A stretch of DNA of 64,000 nucleotides, taken from contig JBCDLX010000005.1 of assembly GCA_038744785.1 (NCBI GenBank), forward strand, positions 124,001-188,000. Direction: 5' to 3'. Of this stretch, positions 8,571 through 15,310 are shown piece by piece. The first letter of the stretch is position 1. The number at the start of each line of letters is the position of its first letter. The translations under genes were made by a program, and so were the position numbers. This DNA comes from Ovoidimarina sp038744785. Its GTDB lineage: Bacteria > Pseudomonadota > Alphaproteobacteria > Rhodobacterales > Rhodobacteraceae. Below the pieces are notes generated by a model that worked only from the letters and a program-made list of their open reading frames with translations, was not told the DNA's origin and did not search any database.

Positions 8571-8648
8571 GCCCTCGTTCCTCCCAGCCTGTCAGTGTGC
8601 CGGAGGATTCCTATGCTACGGGCCCTCACTGAAAGGCGAAGTTCCCGT

Positions 8649-9236
8649 TCACAGCATCGGCACCATCGACGCAAGCAAGAGCGCGGCCATCGTCCAGTTG
8701 AAGACCCGAAGCCGCGCCGGGTCGGTCAGCCATAGGCGGATCCCCTGCCCCAGAACGGTCCACGTGCTGACCGACGGAAGATTGATTGCACCGAACACAA
8801 TGGCCACCAGGCCGACAGCCCAAATCCCATCACCCGGCGCATAGACAGTTACTGCCGTCAAAGCCATGGCCCAGGCTTTGGGGTTAACCCACTGAAATGC
8901 CGCTGCCTGAAGGAACGTTAGCGGGCACCCGCCGCCGCCGCTTTCGCCCGGGGCGCGGGCATTGGCGATCTTCCAGGCGAGAAAAAGCAGATACGCAACG
9001 CTGGCGATCTTCATCGCCAATTCGAGCGCCGGAGATCGCACGAAAACCTGGGCAAGCCCAAGCCCCACAAGGGCGACCATTACCGTGAACCCGATCCCAA
9101 TCCCAAGCATGTGCGGAATGGACCTCCGGAATCCAAAATTCGCCCCGGAAGCCATCAGCATCAGATTATTCGGCCCCGGCGTGATCGACGTGACAAAAGC
9201 GAAGACCGCGAGCGCTATAAGTGGTTCTTGTACCAT
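8649..9236 (-). CDS. LysE/RhtB family amino acid exporter
   Basis: 195 residues from ATG 9236 (MVQEPLIALAVFAFVTSI); a longer open frame exists upstream but would run into the divergent regulator region. The family signature TPGPNNLMLMASGANFGFRRS follows the first helix. Hydrophobic segments near residues 5-25, 38-60, 68-88, 115-135 and 145-168 fit the five to six helices of LysE-type exporters. The substrate cannot be read from sequence. The adjacent divergent Lrp-type regulator, with a perfect dyad between the genes, is the usual arrangement for amino acid export control. Confidence 0.9.
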   Translation of the reverse strand: MVQEPLIALAVFAFVTSITPGPNNLMLMASGANFGFRRSIPHMLGIGIGFTVMVALVGLGLAQVFVRSPALELAMKIASVAYLLFLAWKIANARAPGESGGGGCPLTFLQAAAFQWVNPKAWAMALTAVTVYAPGDGIWAVGLVAIVFGAINLPSVSTWTVLGQGIRLWLTDPARLRVFNWTMAALLLASMVPML

Positions 9237-9278
9237 CGCCACAACGATCCCCGATCTGCAAGGCAATAGGGTTGCGAA

Positions 9279-9307
9279 GTTGCAGAAAATACGAAAACAT
9301 CTGCAAC
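9279..9307. promoter_or_regulatory. Perfect 8-bp inverted repeat, candidate Lrp-type operator
   Basis: GTTGCAGA (9279-9286), 13-base A-rich spacer, TCTGCAAC (9300-9307), in the 73-bp gap between the divergent LysE exporter and Lrp-type regulator genes. It ends 2 nt before the regulator ATG. Symmetric sites with AT-rich centres are typical for Lrp/AsnC proteins. It is placed to control both promoters; binding is inferred. Confidence 0.6.
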
Positions 9308-9309
9308 AA

Positions 9310-9762
9310 ATGCCTGTTTTGGATCGTATTGGCGAGCATATATTGCATGAGCTTTCCCGCAACGGTCGGATCGCGAACACCGATCTTGCGGACCGCGTGG
9401 GCCTGTCCCCGTCGGCCTGCCTGCGGCGGGTCCAAGATCTTGAGCGCCGCGGGATCATCACCGGTTATCGCGCCATCATTGATCGGTCGAAGCTGGGGAT
9501 TGGTTTTATCGCCTACGTCGCCGTGCGCCTTGGCGAGCACACCAAGGCCAGCCAGGAAGCGTTCGAACGCGCCGCCGCGCGGGCACCAGAGGTCCGCGAA
9601 TGTCACAACGTCACGGGAACGATCGAGTACTTTCTACGGGTCGAGGCCGAAGATCTGTCTGACTACAAAAGGTTTCACACGGATGTTCTGGGCACTTTAC
9701 CACAAGTTCACGCGATAACGACCTATGTTGTGATGGGCTCTCCAAAGGATGCGCGCGCATAA
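9310..9762 (+). CDS. Lrp/AsnC family transcriptional regulator
   Basis: 150 residues from ATG 9310 (MPVLDRIGEHILHELSRNGR). The N-terminal winged HTH (NTDLADRVGLSPSACLRRVQDLERRGIITGYRAII) and C-terminal RAM/AsnC ligand domain (FIAYVAVRLGEH ... EVRECHNVTGTIEYFLRVEAEDL) are complete. The GLSPSACLRRV recognition helix is characteristic of Lrp-like proteins. It probably regulates the divergent LysE-type exporter in response to an amino acid. Confidence 0.93.
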   Translation: MPVLDRIGEHILHELSRNGRIANTDLADRVGLSPSACLRRVQDLERRGIITGYRAIIDRSKLGIGFIAYVAVRLGEHTKASQEAFERAAARAPEVRECHNVTGTIEYFLRVEAEDLSDYKRFHTDVLGTLPQVHAITTYVVMGSPKDARA

Positions 9763-9810
9763 GGGTTTGGTATCAACCGCTCTGACGTTTGTTGGCCGGG
9801 ATTGGACACT

Positions 9811-10275
9811 ATGGAACGCACGCGACTAAAGGTAGACTGGGGCAACTTTTGGGGCGCGATCTGGTTTCTGGTCATCGGCGGCGGGTTCGCCATATTCGGC
9901 GGCTACCAGATTTGGGTCACGACGGTTTTTCTTAGGAACGCTGAACCCGTGCGCGCTGTTGTGCTCGAGAACCCGTCAAGCTGCGACGACGACGGGTGCA
10001 GTTGGTGGCCACGGGTCAGCTACGTGACACCCGAAGGCATATCGCGCGAAACCAAGACGCAGTTCGGTTCGTCAAGCTATGGCTGGAACGAAGGGGCCGA
10101 AATCGACATTCTGCACAACCCGGCCTTCGACTATATCCGCATTCCGGGCGGCGATAACCTGTATCTTCTTGGGGGCGCTTTCTTTGTGCTTGGGTCGCTG
10201 CCGGTTGTGATTGCGATCTGGATCTTGTTCCGGCGGGTCTTTTCGCGCGTTCCGGTCGGCGACGAGACCCGTTGA
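9811..10275 (+). CDS. DUF3592 domain membrane protein
   Basis: 154 residues from ATG 9811; a TTG three codons upstream is an alternative. Two hydrophobic segments (about residues 12-35 and 112-135) flank an extracytoplasmic domain, matching the DUF3592 layout. The loop contains SSCDDDGCSWWPRVSYVTPEG with a Cys pair. Function is unknown. The stop lies 25 nt before a 60-bp palindromic repeat and the gene converges on the ABC ATPase gene. Confidence 0.75.
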   Translation: MERTRLKVDWGNFWGAIWFLVIGGGFAIFGGYQIWVTTVFLRNAEPVRAVVLENPSSCDDDGCSWWPRVSYVTPEGISRETKTQFGSSSYGWNEGAEIDILHNPAFDYIRIPGGDNLYLLGGAFFVLGSLPVVIAIWILFRRVFSRVPVGDETR

Positions 10276-10299
10276 TCCAATGCGTTTGACGTAACACTT

Positions 10300-10359
10300 G
10301 AAACGTCATGTGTCACATATCGCGTTGAAGTCTTCGATTTCAGACGGGGAGAAGTGATT
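10300..10359 (+). repeat. 60-bp intergenic palindromic repeat, copy A
   Basis: Aligns without gaps to the reverse complement of 20530-20589 at 52 of 60 positions. The central stretch, TATCGCGTTGAAGTCTT then GATTTCAG (10318-10342), differs by one base. In this orientation it begins 25 nt after the stop of the DUF3592 gene, between two convergent genes. The outer arms have decayed here (about 8 of 12 pairs), but the inner TGAAGTC/GATTTCA stem is kept. Origin (mobile repeat, terminator or RNA element) is unknown. Confidence 0.8.
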
Positions 10360-10378
10360 AGGGTTTTCGCACAAAGCT

Positions 10379-11470
10379 TTAGTCGCCCTCTGCGTCGCGG
10401 CGAGGGAAAACGAAGCACCGCTCCCGCCGTAACATCAGCCACAGGGCCGTGCCCGGTTTTGGAAGAAACACAGAAGGCACCGCCGCCTTCAGGACCGATC
10501 CGTCGTGATCCATGCGAAAGTCGACCAGACTTTCATTGCCGATAAAGCGCGCCCGTTCGACCACGCCTCGCGCCGGGGACCCGTCCTGGGGCGTCGCGTT
10601 CGGACCGCGGCCCTGGCGATCAAAATCAATGCGCAAATGTTGGGGCCGGATCACGATTTCAACTTCCGTCCCGTCAGGAACTCCAGGCGCCAGAAATCGA
10701 CCGAATGGCGTATCGGTCAGTGCGCCTTGAACTACCCCTGATACAACGTTGATATCGCTGAAGAACGCGGCAGCCATCTTGTCTGCAGGCGCATTGTAGA
10801 CGGTATAGGGCGCGCCCTGCTGAACAATACGCCCCGCGCGCATCAACGCGATCTCATCAGCCATCCGCATCGCTTCTTCTGGCTCGTGTGTGACCAACAG
10901 AACCGCCGTTCCTTCTTCCTTAAGGATATCCAAGGTCTGATCGCGAATGCCGTCCCGCAACCGGTTGTCGAGACCGGAAAACGGCTCGTCCATCAGCATA
11001 ACCCGCGGGCGCGGCGCCACCGCGCGCACAAGCGCCACCCGCTGTTGTTCACCACCCGATAACTCGTGGGGAAACTTGCCGGCATAGGCCCCGAGATGCA
11101 CCCGCTCCAAAAGCTCCATCACTCTGGCGCGCTTGTCAGCCCCGGATCCACGCAATCCGAACCCCACGTTATCTGCAACGCTCAGATGCGGAAACAGGGC
11201 AAAATCCTGAAACATCAGACCGACGCCACGCACTTCTGGCGGATCGTGACGAAGCGCTCCGGAAACGACGACACCATCGACCAGAACCTCTCCCGCATCC
11301 TGACGATCGACGCCCGCTACGATCCGCAACGTAGTGGACTTGCCGCACCCTGATGGCCCAAGAAGACAGGTCACCTGACCTGGTCGCACAGAAAGTGACA
11401 CGTCACGCACAACGTCGCGCCCGCCAAAATGGCGCGTGAGTCCGCGTATCTCCAGCCTTGGTTCCGGCAC
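10379..11470 (-). CDS. ABC transporter ATP-binding protein (iron/putrescine-type, orphan)
   Basis: 363 residues from a GTG at 11470. Walker A GPSGCGKST, Q-loop FQDFALFPHLSV, signature LSGGEQQR and Walker B VMLMDEPFSGLD are all intact, and the region after residue 240 carries a TOBE-like domain (VEIVIRPQHLRID). This matches the FbpC/PotA class that energises solute-binding-protein importers of ferric iron, polyamines or similar. No permease or binding protein gene is adjacent, so its partner must be elsewhere or lost. It ends 20 nt from repeat copy A. Confidence 0.92.
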   Translation of the reverse strand: MPEPRLEIRGLTRHFGGRDVVRDVSLSVRPGQVTCLLGPSGCGKSTTLRIVAGVDRQDAGEVLVDGVVVSGALRHDPPEVRGVGLMFQDFALFPHLSVADNVGFGLRGSGADKRARVMELLERVHLGAYAGKFPHELSGGEQQRVALVRAVAPRPRVMLMDEPFSGLDNRLRDGIRDQTLDILKEEGTAVLLVTHEPEEAMRMADEIALMRAGRIVQQGAPYTVYNAPADKMAAAFFSDINVVSGVVQGALTDTPFGRFLAPGVPDGTEVEIVIRPQHLRIDFDRQGRGPNATPQDGSPARGVVERARFIGNESLVDFRMDHDGSVLKAAVPSVFLPKPGTALWLMLRRERCFVFPRRDAEGD

Positions 11471-11692
11471 TGCTGCAATCCCGATGGAAGCAATCAGATG
11501 GGCGGCCTACCAGCCGGGCTCGGGCGCGGCAAGGGAAAGCGGTCATAGCACCAGCACACCAGTTGCAGATGGACATGTATGGCGGCAATTAAAGTGGCCG
11601 TGGTCTGGAAAGAGGTCTTCAGCCCACCTCGCCTTCCGCATTCCTTCAAGGTTTGAGAACGTGCATCTGAGGACGCCAACCGCTAACCAATG

Positions 11693-12370
11693 CTACTGTG
11701 GCGACGATCGCGCCCGCTGCAACCACAGGGCGCGCAAGGCAACCAGGTGCAGGCATATCCCCAGCGGCGGACCAAAGAAGATCGGAATTGTATTGATCGG
11801 AAAATCGTCCGACCGTGGGCCTCCATAGATCTGCGCGGGGACCGGGGCTACGATCAAATCCGATGTTCCAAGGATACACCATGCGACCACAAGGATCTGC
11901 CAGAAACGAATGCGCCGCCAGGCCGCAAGCGCGACCGGAAAGGCTAGGACGCCTGTCAGCACATCGCCCCATCCGGCGTTAATCGCGAATTCACGCGAGA
12001 TATAGCCGTCGAACCAGAAGTGCGACATCAGGAAGACCGATCCGGCAACCCGGTAGACCTGAACCCCCACCAGACGATGGACGCTTACGTGTTCCAAGAG
12101 CGCGGTGACCGGTTTCGCAAAGGTCGAACCAAGAAGAAGCGCAAGCGGGATCACAAGCGACGGAGCGAGCCAAAGAAAACTGTCACCGACCAAGAGAGCG
12201 TACGGAATGGCCAGCGCCGCCCAAAGCCAAAGACACGCGACCATGTATCTCGCGGCGGTGCGCTTATTGGCAGCTTCCCCTGCTATCGAAATCGTGCGGC
12301 TGACATGTATGAGTACGGACGCACCCACACCGAAGATGATCACAAAGAACATAAGATTGGCTGTGGTCAT
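11693..12370 (-). CDS. Multi-pass membrane protein of unknown function
   Basis: 225 residues from ATG 12370 (MTTANLMFFVIIFGVGASVL). About seven hydrophobic stretches; polar motifs include SHFWFDGYISREFAINAGWGD and APVPAQIYGGPRSDDFP between helices. No family was recognised with confidence. It is divergent from an HxlR-type regulator across 70 bp holding inverted and direct repeats, so it is the probable target of that regulator. The 222 bp after its stop contain no gene. Confidence 0.7.
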   Translation of the reverse strand: MTTANLMFFVIIFGVGASVLIHVSRTISIAGEAANKRTAARYMVACLWLWAALAIPYALLVGDSFLWLAPSLVIPLALLLGSTFAKPVTALLEHVSVHRLVGVQVYRVAGSVFLMSHFWFDGYISREFAINAGWGDVLTGVLAFPVALAAWRRIRFWQILVVAWCILGTSDLIVAPVPAQIYGGPRSDDFPINTIPIFFGPPLGICLHLVALRALWLQRARSSPQ

Positions 12371-12388
12371 CTGACGCGTTTCACGAAC

Positions 12389-12429
12389 CACTATACTTTT
12401 AATAGTGACTATAAATAACGCAGTGACTA
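12389..12429. promoter_or_regulatory. Inverted and direct repeats, candidate HxlR operator
   Basis: CACTAT (12389-12394), seven-base spacer, ATAGTG (12402-12407) form an inverted repeat; AGTGACTA occurs twice, at 12404-12411 and 12422-12429, 18 bp apart. The stretch is AT-rich and lies between the divergent starts at 12370 and 12441, so a bound regulator would cover both promoters. HxlR proteins bind dyads of this sort near their own genes; binding here is inferred. Confidence 0.5.
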
Positions 12430-12440
12430 CTATAGCGCCA

Positions 12441-12770
12441 ATGGCAAAGCCGTACGATATGGATTGCCCGGTGGCGGCCACGCTTGATGTGATCGGCGAA
12501 CGCTGGACAATTTTGATTTTGCGCGATCTGTTTCTGCAAGGTCCGCGCCGCTTTCAGGATTTTCAGGACAGCTTCATTGCGGCGAGCCCGAACACTCTTG
12601 CCGCGCGCCTAAAGGGCCTGGAGGTAAACGGCATCATCGAAAGAGACGTTTATCAGTCCAACCCCATTCGGGCGCGATACGTGCTTACGCAGAAAGGCCG
12701 CTCGCTGGGCCCTGTGATGCTTGCACTACGCAAATGGGGAAACGAGCATACTTCGTCGCAAGGGATCTAA
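12441..12770 (+). CDS. HxlR family transcriptional regulator
   Basis: 109 residues from ATG 12441. CPVAATLDVIGERWTILILRDLF is the HxlR signature, with the N-terminal Cys often used for redox or electrophile sensing in this family, followed by the wing (RFQDFQDSFIAASPNTLAARLKGLEVNGII). The full winged-helix domain is present. It is divergent from a membrane protein gene and is likely to regulate it through the repeats in between. Confidence 0.92.
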   Translation: MAKPYDMDCPVAATLDVIGERWTILILRDLFLQGPRRFQDFQDSFIAASPNTLAARLKGLEVNGIIERDVYQSNPIRARYVLTQKGRSLGPVMLALRKWGNEHTSSQGI

Positions 12771-12923
12771 CCGGTTGCCAGCACACGGAACCACGTAGTC
12801 GTGGCAGCGCTTCTTCGGGGAAACGACGCGATATCATGGTCATAGGAAGCGCAACGCACCGCCAAGCCTCTTCTTTTTGCGAACTTCAGAACATCGCACC
12901 CATCCGGGCAACCCAATGGCGTG

Positions 12924-13240
12924 CTAGCAGCCGCCGCTCGATGCACCTGCAACGTTTCTGTCGAACGGCACAACCATCCCGCAGCCTTCGAAAATCCCGT
13001 GATGCGTACTGAAGTCCCCGATGAGTTCAATCTGTGGTGCAAATCGAGTCTCGGTCAGCATCCGCCAAGTGTTGCCGCATACAGGAAACACGCGTCCGGT
13101 TTCGATCATATGATATGCATCCAGCCGGAACATGCGGGGGGCATGGGTTATCGTGCCGGTACAGATCACGGCCTGACCGAAATCTGCAGCGCCGCTCCCA
13201 AAGAAGGGCGCGTATATTGGGCCGGAGCCGTCCGGTTCGG
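12924..13240 (-). pseudogene. C-terminal remnant resembling an arsenite-methyltransferase-like protein
   Basis: A minus-strand frame reads HAPRMFRLDAYHMIETGR, then FPVCGNTWRMLTETRFAP, then GDFSTHHGIFEGCG and a Cys near the C-terminus. This Cys/His-rich pattern recalls the C-terminal part of ArsM-type methyltransferases, but the SAM-binding domain that should precede it is absent: upstream the frame runs into unrelated sequence and a second remnant on the other strand. The identification rests on memory of the family pattern. A short intact gene cannot be excluded, although no good ribosome-binding site was seen. Confidence 0.4.
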
Positions 13241-13267
13241 CGACGTTCCCACTCCGGTCCGCGTGCG

Positions 13268-13830
13268 CTCGACGCCTGTACAACAGCATTGACCGCCTTC
13301 GTACCGCACCGCAGCCGCGCCGTCATGGGCGCGATCAGCGAAATGACGGTCGAAAGGCTTATCCAAACCGCGGCCCGCCCGGTCTTCGTGGCGGATACAC
13401 CGCCGGGCCGAGCCTACGACTGCGCGATTGTAGCGACCGACGCCACGCCCGCCGCAAGCCCCGCGCTCGTGACGGTGAAAACCTGGATGCCAAACACACC
13501 GGTGTTCTTTTTTGCCGTCGACACCGGCGTCATTGACAACTTCCTCCGCGACCCAAAGCACATCATGAGTGAAACGAAATTGCGCGACGCCCGCCGGATG
13601 GTGCGCGACTGGGCCAGTCCTTGAGGGCTGCCGGATGGTATGGCAGACCCGGTATTCGCCGCAGGCTCGATGCGCTCGCCTCGTTAAAGCGCCTTGAAAC
13701 CCCCGACACCAACCTTGCGTTCCACGGCGCACAGGCAGATCGCGGGCTGGGGTAAGGGCTCCTTGGCGGCGTCATCCGCGACGTCGTGCGCGACCCGCCC
13801 TTTGGTCTTCTGATCGGGACACCAGCTTAA
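13268..13830 (+). pseudogene. Decayed universal stress protein (UspA family)
   Basis: Usp-like peptides are spread over broken frames. One frame gives MTVERLIQTAARPVFVADTP, then YDCAIVATDATPAASPALVT and FFFAVDTGVIDNFLRDP, and stops at 13624. Further on, LLGGVIRDVVRDPPFGLLIG reads to a TAA at 13830, matching the G-S-V-x-R-D-V-L-R-D-P-P end of Usp domains. The N-terminal part is missing and at least one frameshift plus internal stops are needed to join the pieces. The 3' end overlaps the end of the SDR gene. It looks like a gene lost by deletion and decay. Confidence 0.55.
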
Positions 13831-14606
13831 ATCGTCGCATTTGTGGCGCCGCCGTCCAAAAGAAGGTTCTGTCCGACGATGAAGCCTGCCTGCTGCGAGC
13901 ATAGGAACGCACAGGCCGCCCCAAACTCTTCAGCTGTGCCGTAGCGCCGGACGGGGATGGTTGCCTCGCGTCGGGCGCGGGCCTCTTCGATTGTAATTCC
14001 CTCGCGCTCTGCCACGGGTCCATCGAGCGCTTGCGCACGATCGGTGGCATGGATACCCGGCAGCAGGTTGTTGATTGTCACGCCCGCCTCAGCGACCTGT
14101 CGCGCGGTTCCCGCGACGAACCCAGTTAATCCGGTACGCGCCGTGTTCGACAGACCAAGCTGAGGAATCGGCGCCTTTACCGATTGCGATGTAATGTTGA
14201 CGATCCGGCCCCACTTCCGCGCCATCATCCCTGGCAGAACGGCTTGGATCAGGGCAATCGGGGTCAGCATGTTCGCATCGAAGGCCGCGATAAAGTCGTC
14301 ACGGCTCCAATCGGTCCACATACCCGGCGGGGGTCCGCCCGCGTTCGTGACCAAGATATCGACATCGCCAGCCGTCGTCAGAACCTCTTCGCGCACGGGC
14401 TCAAGCGTGATGTCGCCCGCAACGGTCGCGACGTTCACCCCAAACGTCGCGCGAAGCTCGGCCGCAGTGGCCTCTAGCGCTTCGCCCCCGCGCGCATTGA
14501 TTACAAGATCGACCCCTTCGGCAGCCAACGCCGCGGCACACCCCTTGCCCAGCCCCTTTGACGCCGCGCAGACGATTGCGCGTTTTCCATTGATCCCGAA
14601 TTCCAT
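13827..14606 (-). CDS. SDR family oxidoreductase lacking the YxxxK motif
   Basis: 259 residues with a Rossmann fold: CAASKGLGKGCAAALAAEG as the nucleotide-binding glycine motif, VTNAGGPPPG as NAG, VNITSQSVKAP with the catalytic-region Ser, and a C-terminal G-F-I-x-G-Q-N-L-x-x-DGG. Where classical SDRs have Tyr-x3-Lys, this protein has LSNTARTGL, so both catalytic residues are absent. This variant exists in a subgroup annotated as FabG-like proteins, and its activity is uncertain. A tandem CATATGG element lies upstream. Confidence 0.88.
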   Translation of the reverse strand: MEFGINGKRAIVCAASKGLGKGCAAALAAEGVDLVINARGGEALEATAAELRATFGVNVATVAGDITLEPVREEVLTTAGDVDILVTNAGGPPPGMWTDWSRDDFIAAFDANMLTPIALIQAVLPGMMARKWGRIVNITSQSVKAPIPQLGLSNTARTGLTGFVAGTARQVAEAGVTINNLLPGIHATDRAQALDGPVAEREGITIEEARARREATIPVRRYGTAEEFGAACAFLCSQQAGFIVGQNLLLDGGATNATI

Positions 14607-14681
14607 GGCGCTGCCTTCCCGATTGATCCTTGCGCAGGGCTAGCAGAGCACGCGCGCTACCGCCAGACGCCGGGTGCCTAT

Positions 14682-14700
14682 CCATATGGTCTGCATATGG
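14682..14700. promoter_or_regulatory. CATATGG tandem/inverted repeat upstream of the SDR gene
   Basis: CCATATG (14682-14688), five bases, CATATGG (14694-14700) is a perfect inverted repeat; the same bases also give CATATGG twice, 11 bp apart, about one helical turn. It lies 76 bp upstream of the SDR start codon (minus strand) and could be an operator. No cognate regulator gene is adjacent. Confidence 0.4.
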
Positions 14701-14707
14701 CCGCGGC

Positions 14708-14724
14708 GGGGGGCGATGCCCCCC
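14708..14724. terminator. GC hairpin between SnoaL-like and SDR genes
   Basis: GGGGGGC (14708-14714), loop GAT, GCCCCCC (14718-14724), located 33 nt after the stop of the SnoaL-like gene on the minus strand. The stem is strong but there is no T-run, so it may attenuate transcription, protect the 3' end, or be one of the GC-rich intergenic hairpins common in this lineage. Confidence 0.45.
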
Positions 14725-14756
14725 AGCCACGAGCAACCTCGCGGCACAATGCCGGA

Positions 14757-15128
14757 TCAGCCCATGGAATAGAAGAACTCTTCCCGAACAATCCTTCCAT
14801 CGGCGACATGATAAACGGCGATCTCGTCCATGTCCGCAACGTCGCCCGTCTCTTTGTTCTTCGTCTTCATCGAAAACCGGACGGCGAACCTATCGTCGCC
14901 ATGCGGATAAGGGTCCGAAATATCGCCCTCCAAAACCTCAAACGCACCGTCCCACCAGTCATGCTTGCCCTTGATGCCGTCGATGCCTTTTGTCTCGACC
15001 CCCATACCCATCGGATCAGCCGCTTCAACCGACACCGCGTCGGCCGCGTAAAGCGTATCAATGTTTTCCCTTGCCCGGTCTTCCCGGCAGCCCGCGACAA
15101 GTGCGTTCGCAATTTCATTTAAGGTCAT
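14757..15128 (-). CDS. SnoaL-like / NTF2-like domain protein
   Basis: 123 residues from ATG 15128, with a GGAGG-type ribosome-binding site just upstream (gggaggacc on the minus strand). The sequence MTLNEIANALVAGCREDRA, DTLYAADAVSVEAADPMG, IKGKHDWWDGAF and DEIAVYHVADGRIVREEFFY fits the NTF2-like cone fold (SnoaL-like group). These proteins act as small isomerases, cyclases or binding proteins; no substrate can be inferred. A GTTC-N7-GTTC motif lies 47-61 bp upstream. Confidence 0.8.
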   Translation of the reverse strand: MTLNEIANALVAGCREDRARENIDTLYAADAVSVEAADPMGMGVETKGIDGIKGKHDWWDGAFEVLEGDISDPYPHGDDRFAVRFSMKTKNKETGDVADMDEIAVYHVADGRIVREEFFYSMG

Positions 15129-15174
15129 TTCAGGGTCCTCCCTTCCAAAGAAATTTTCCGCTGCCCGAAAATTT

Positions 15175-15189
15175 GTTCTTGTTATGTTC
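15175..15189. promoter_or_regulatory. GTTC-N7-GTTC, possible LexA box
   Basis: GTTC (15175-15178), seven bases, GTTC (15186-15189) equals the alphaproteobacterial SOS box consensus. It lies in the divergent region between the SnoaL-like gene and prfC. With only eight fixed bases, a match somewhere in 64 kb is expected by chance, so the call is weak. Confidence 0.25.
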
Positions 15190-15310
15190 CTATGTTGCCC
15201 GATCCTCGGGACGGCGTCAATCCCGGACCGGGAGCAGAAATCATAAGTCGCGCCACGCGCGCCCAAGGGGGATGCTTTTCATCGCCACGCTCGGCGTCTA
15301 TATCCGCCCC

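Noticed and set aside
12405..12440. Upstream start for the HxlR gene
   Set aside because: The extension would cover the repeat region and lacks homology; ATG 12441 begins the conserved domain.
13827..14606. FabG, 3-oxoacyl-ACP reductase of fatty acid synthesis
   Set aside because: Lacks the Tyr-x3-Lys motif and is not near other fab genes, so no specific gene name is given.
14990..15310. Longer N-terminus for prfC
   Set aside because: The extension overlaps the divergent SnoaL-like gene and reads as Arg/Pro-rich noise; RF3 begins near ATG 15311.
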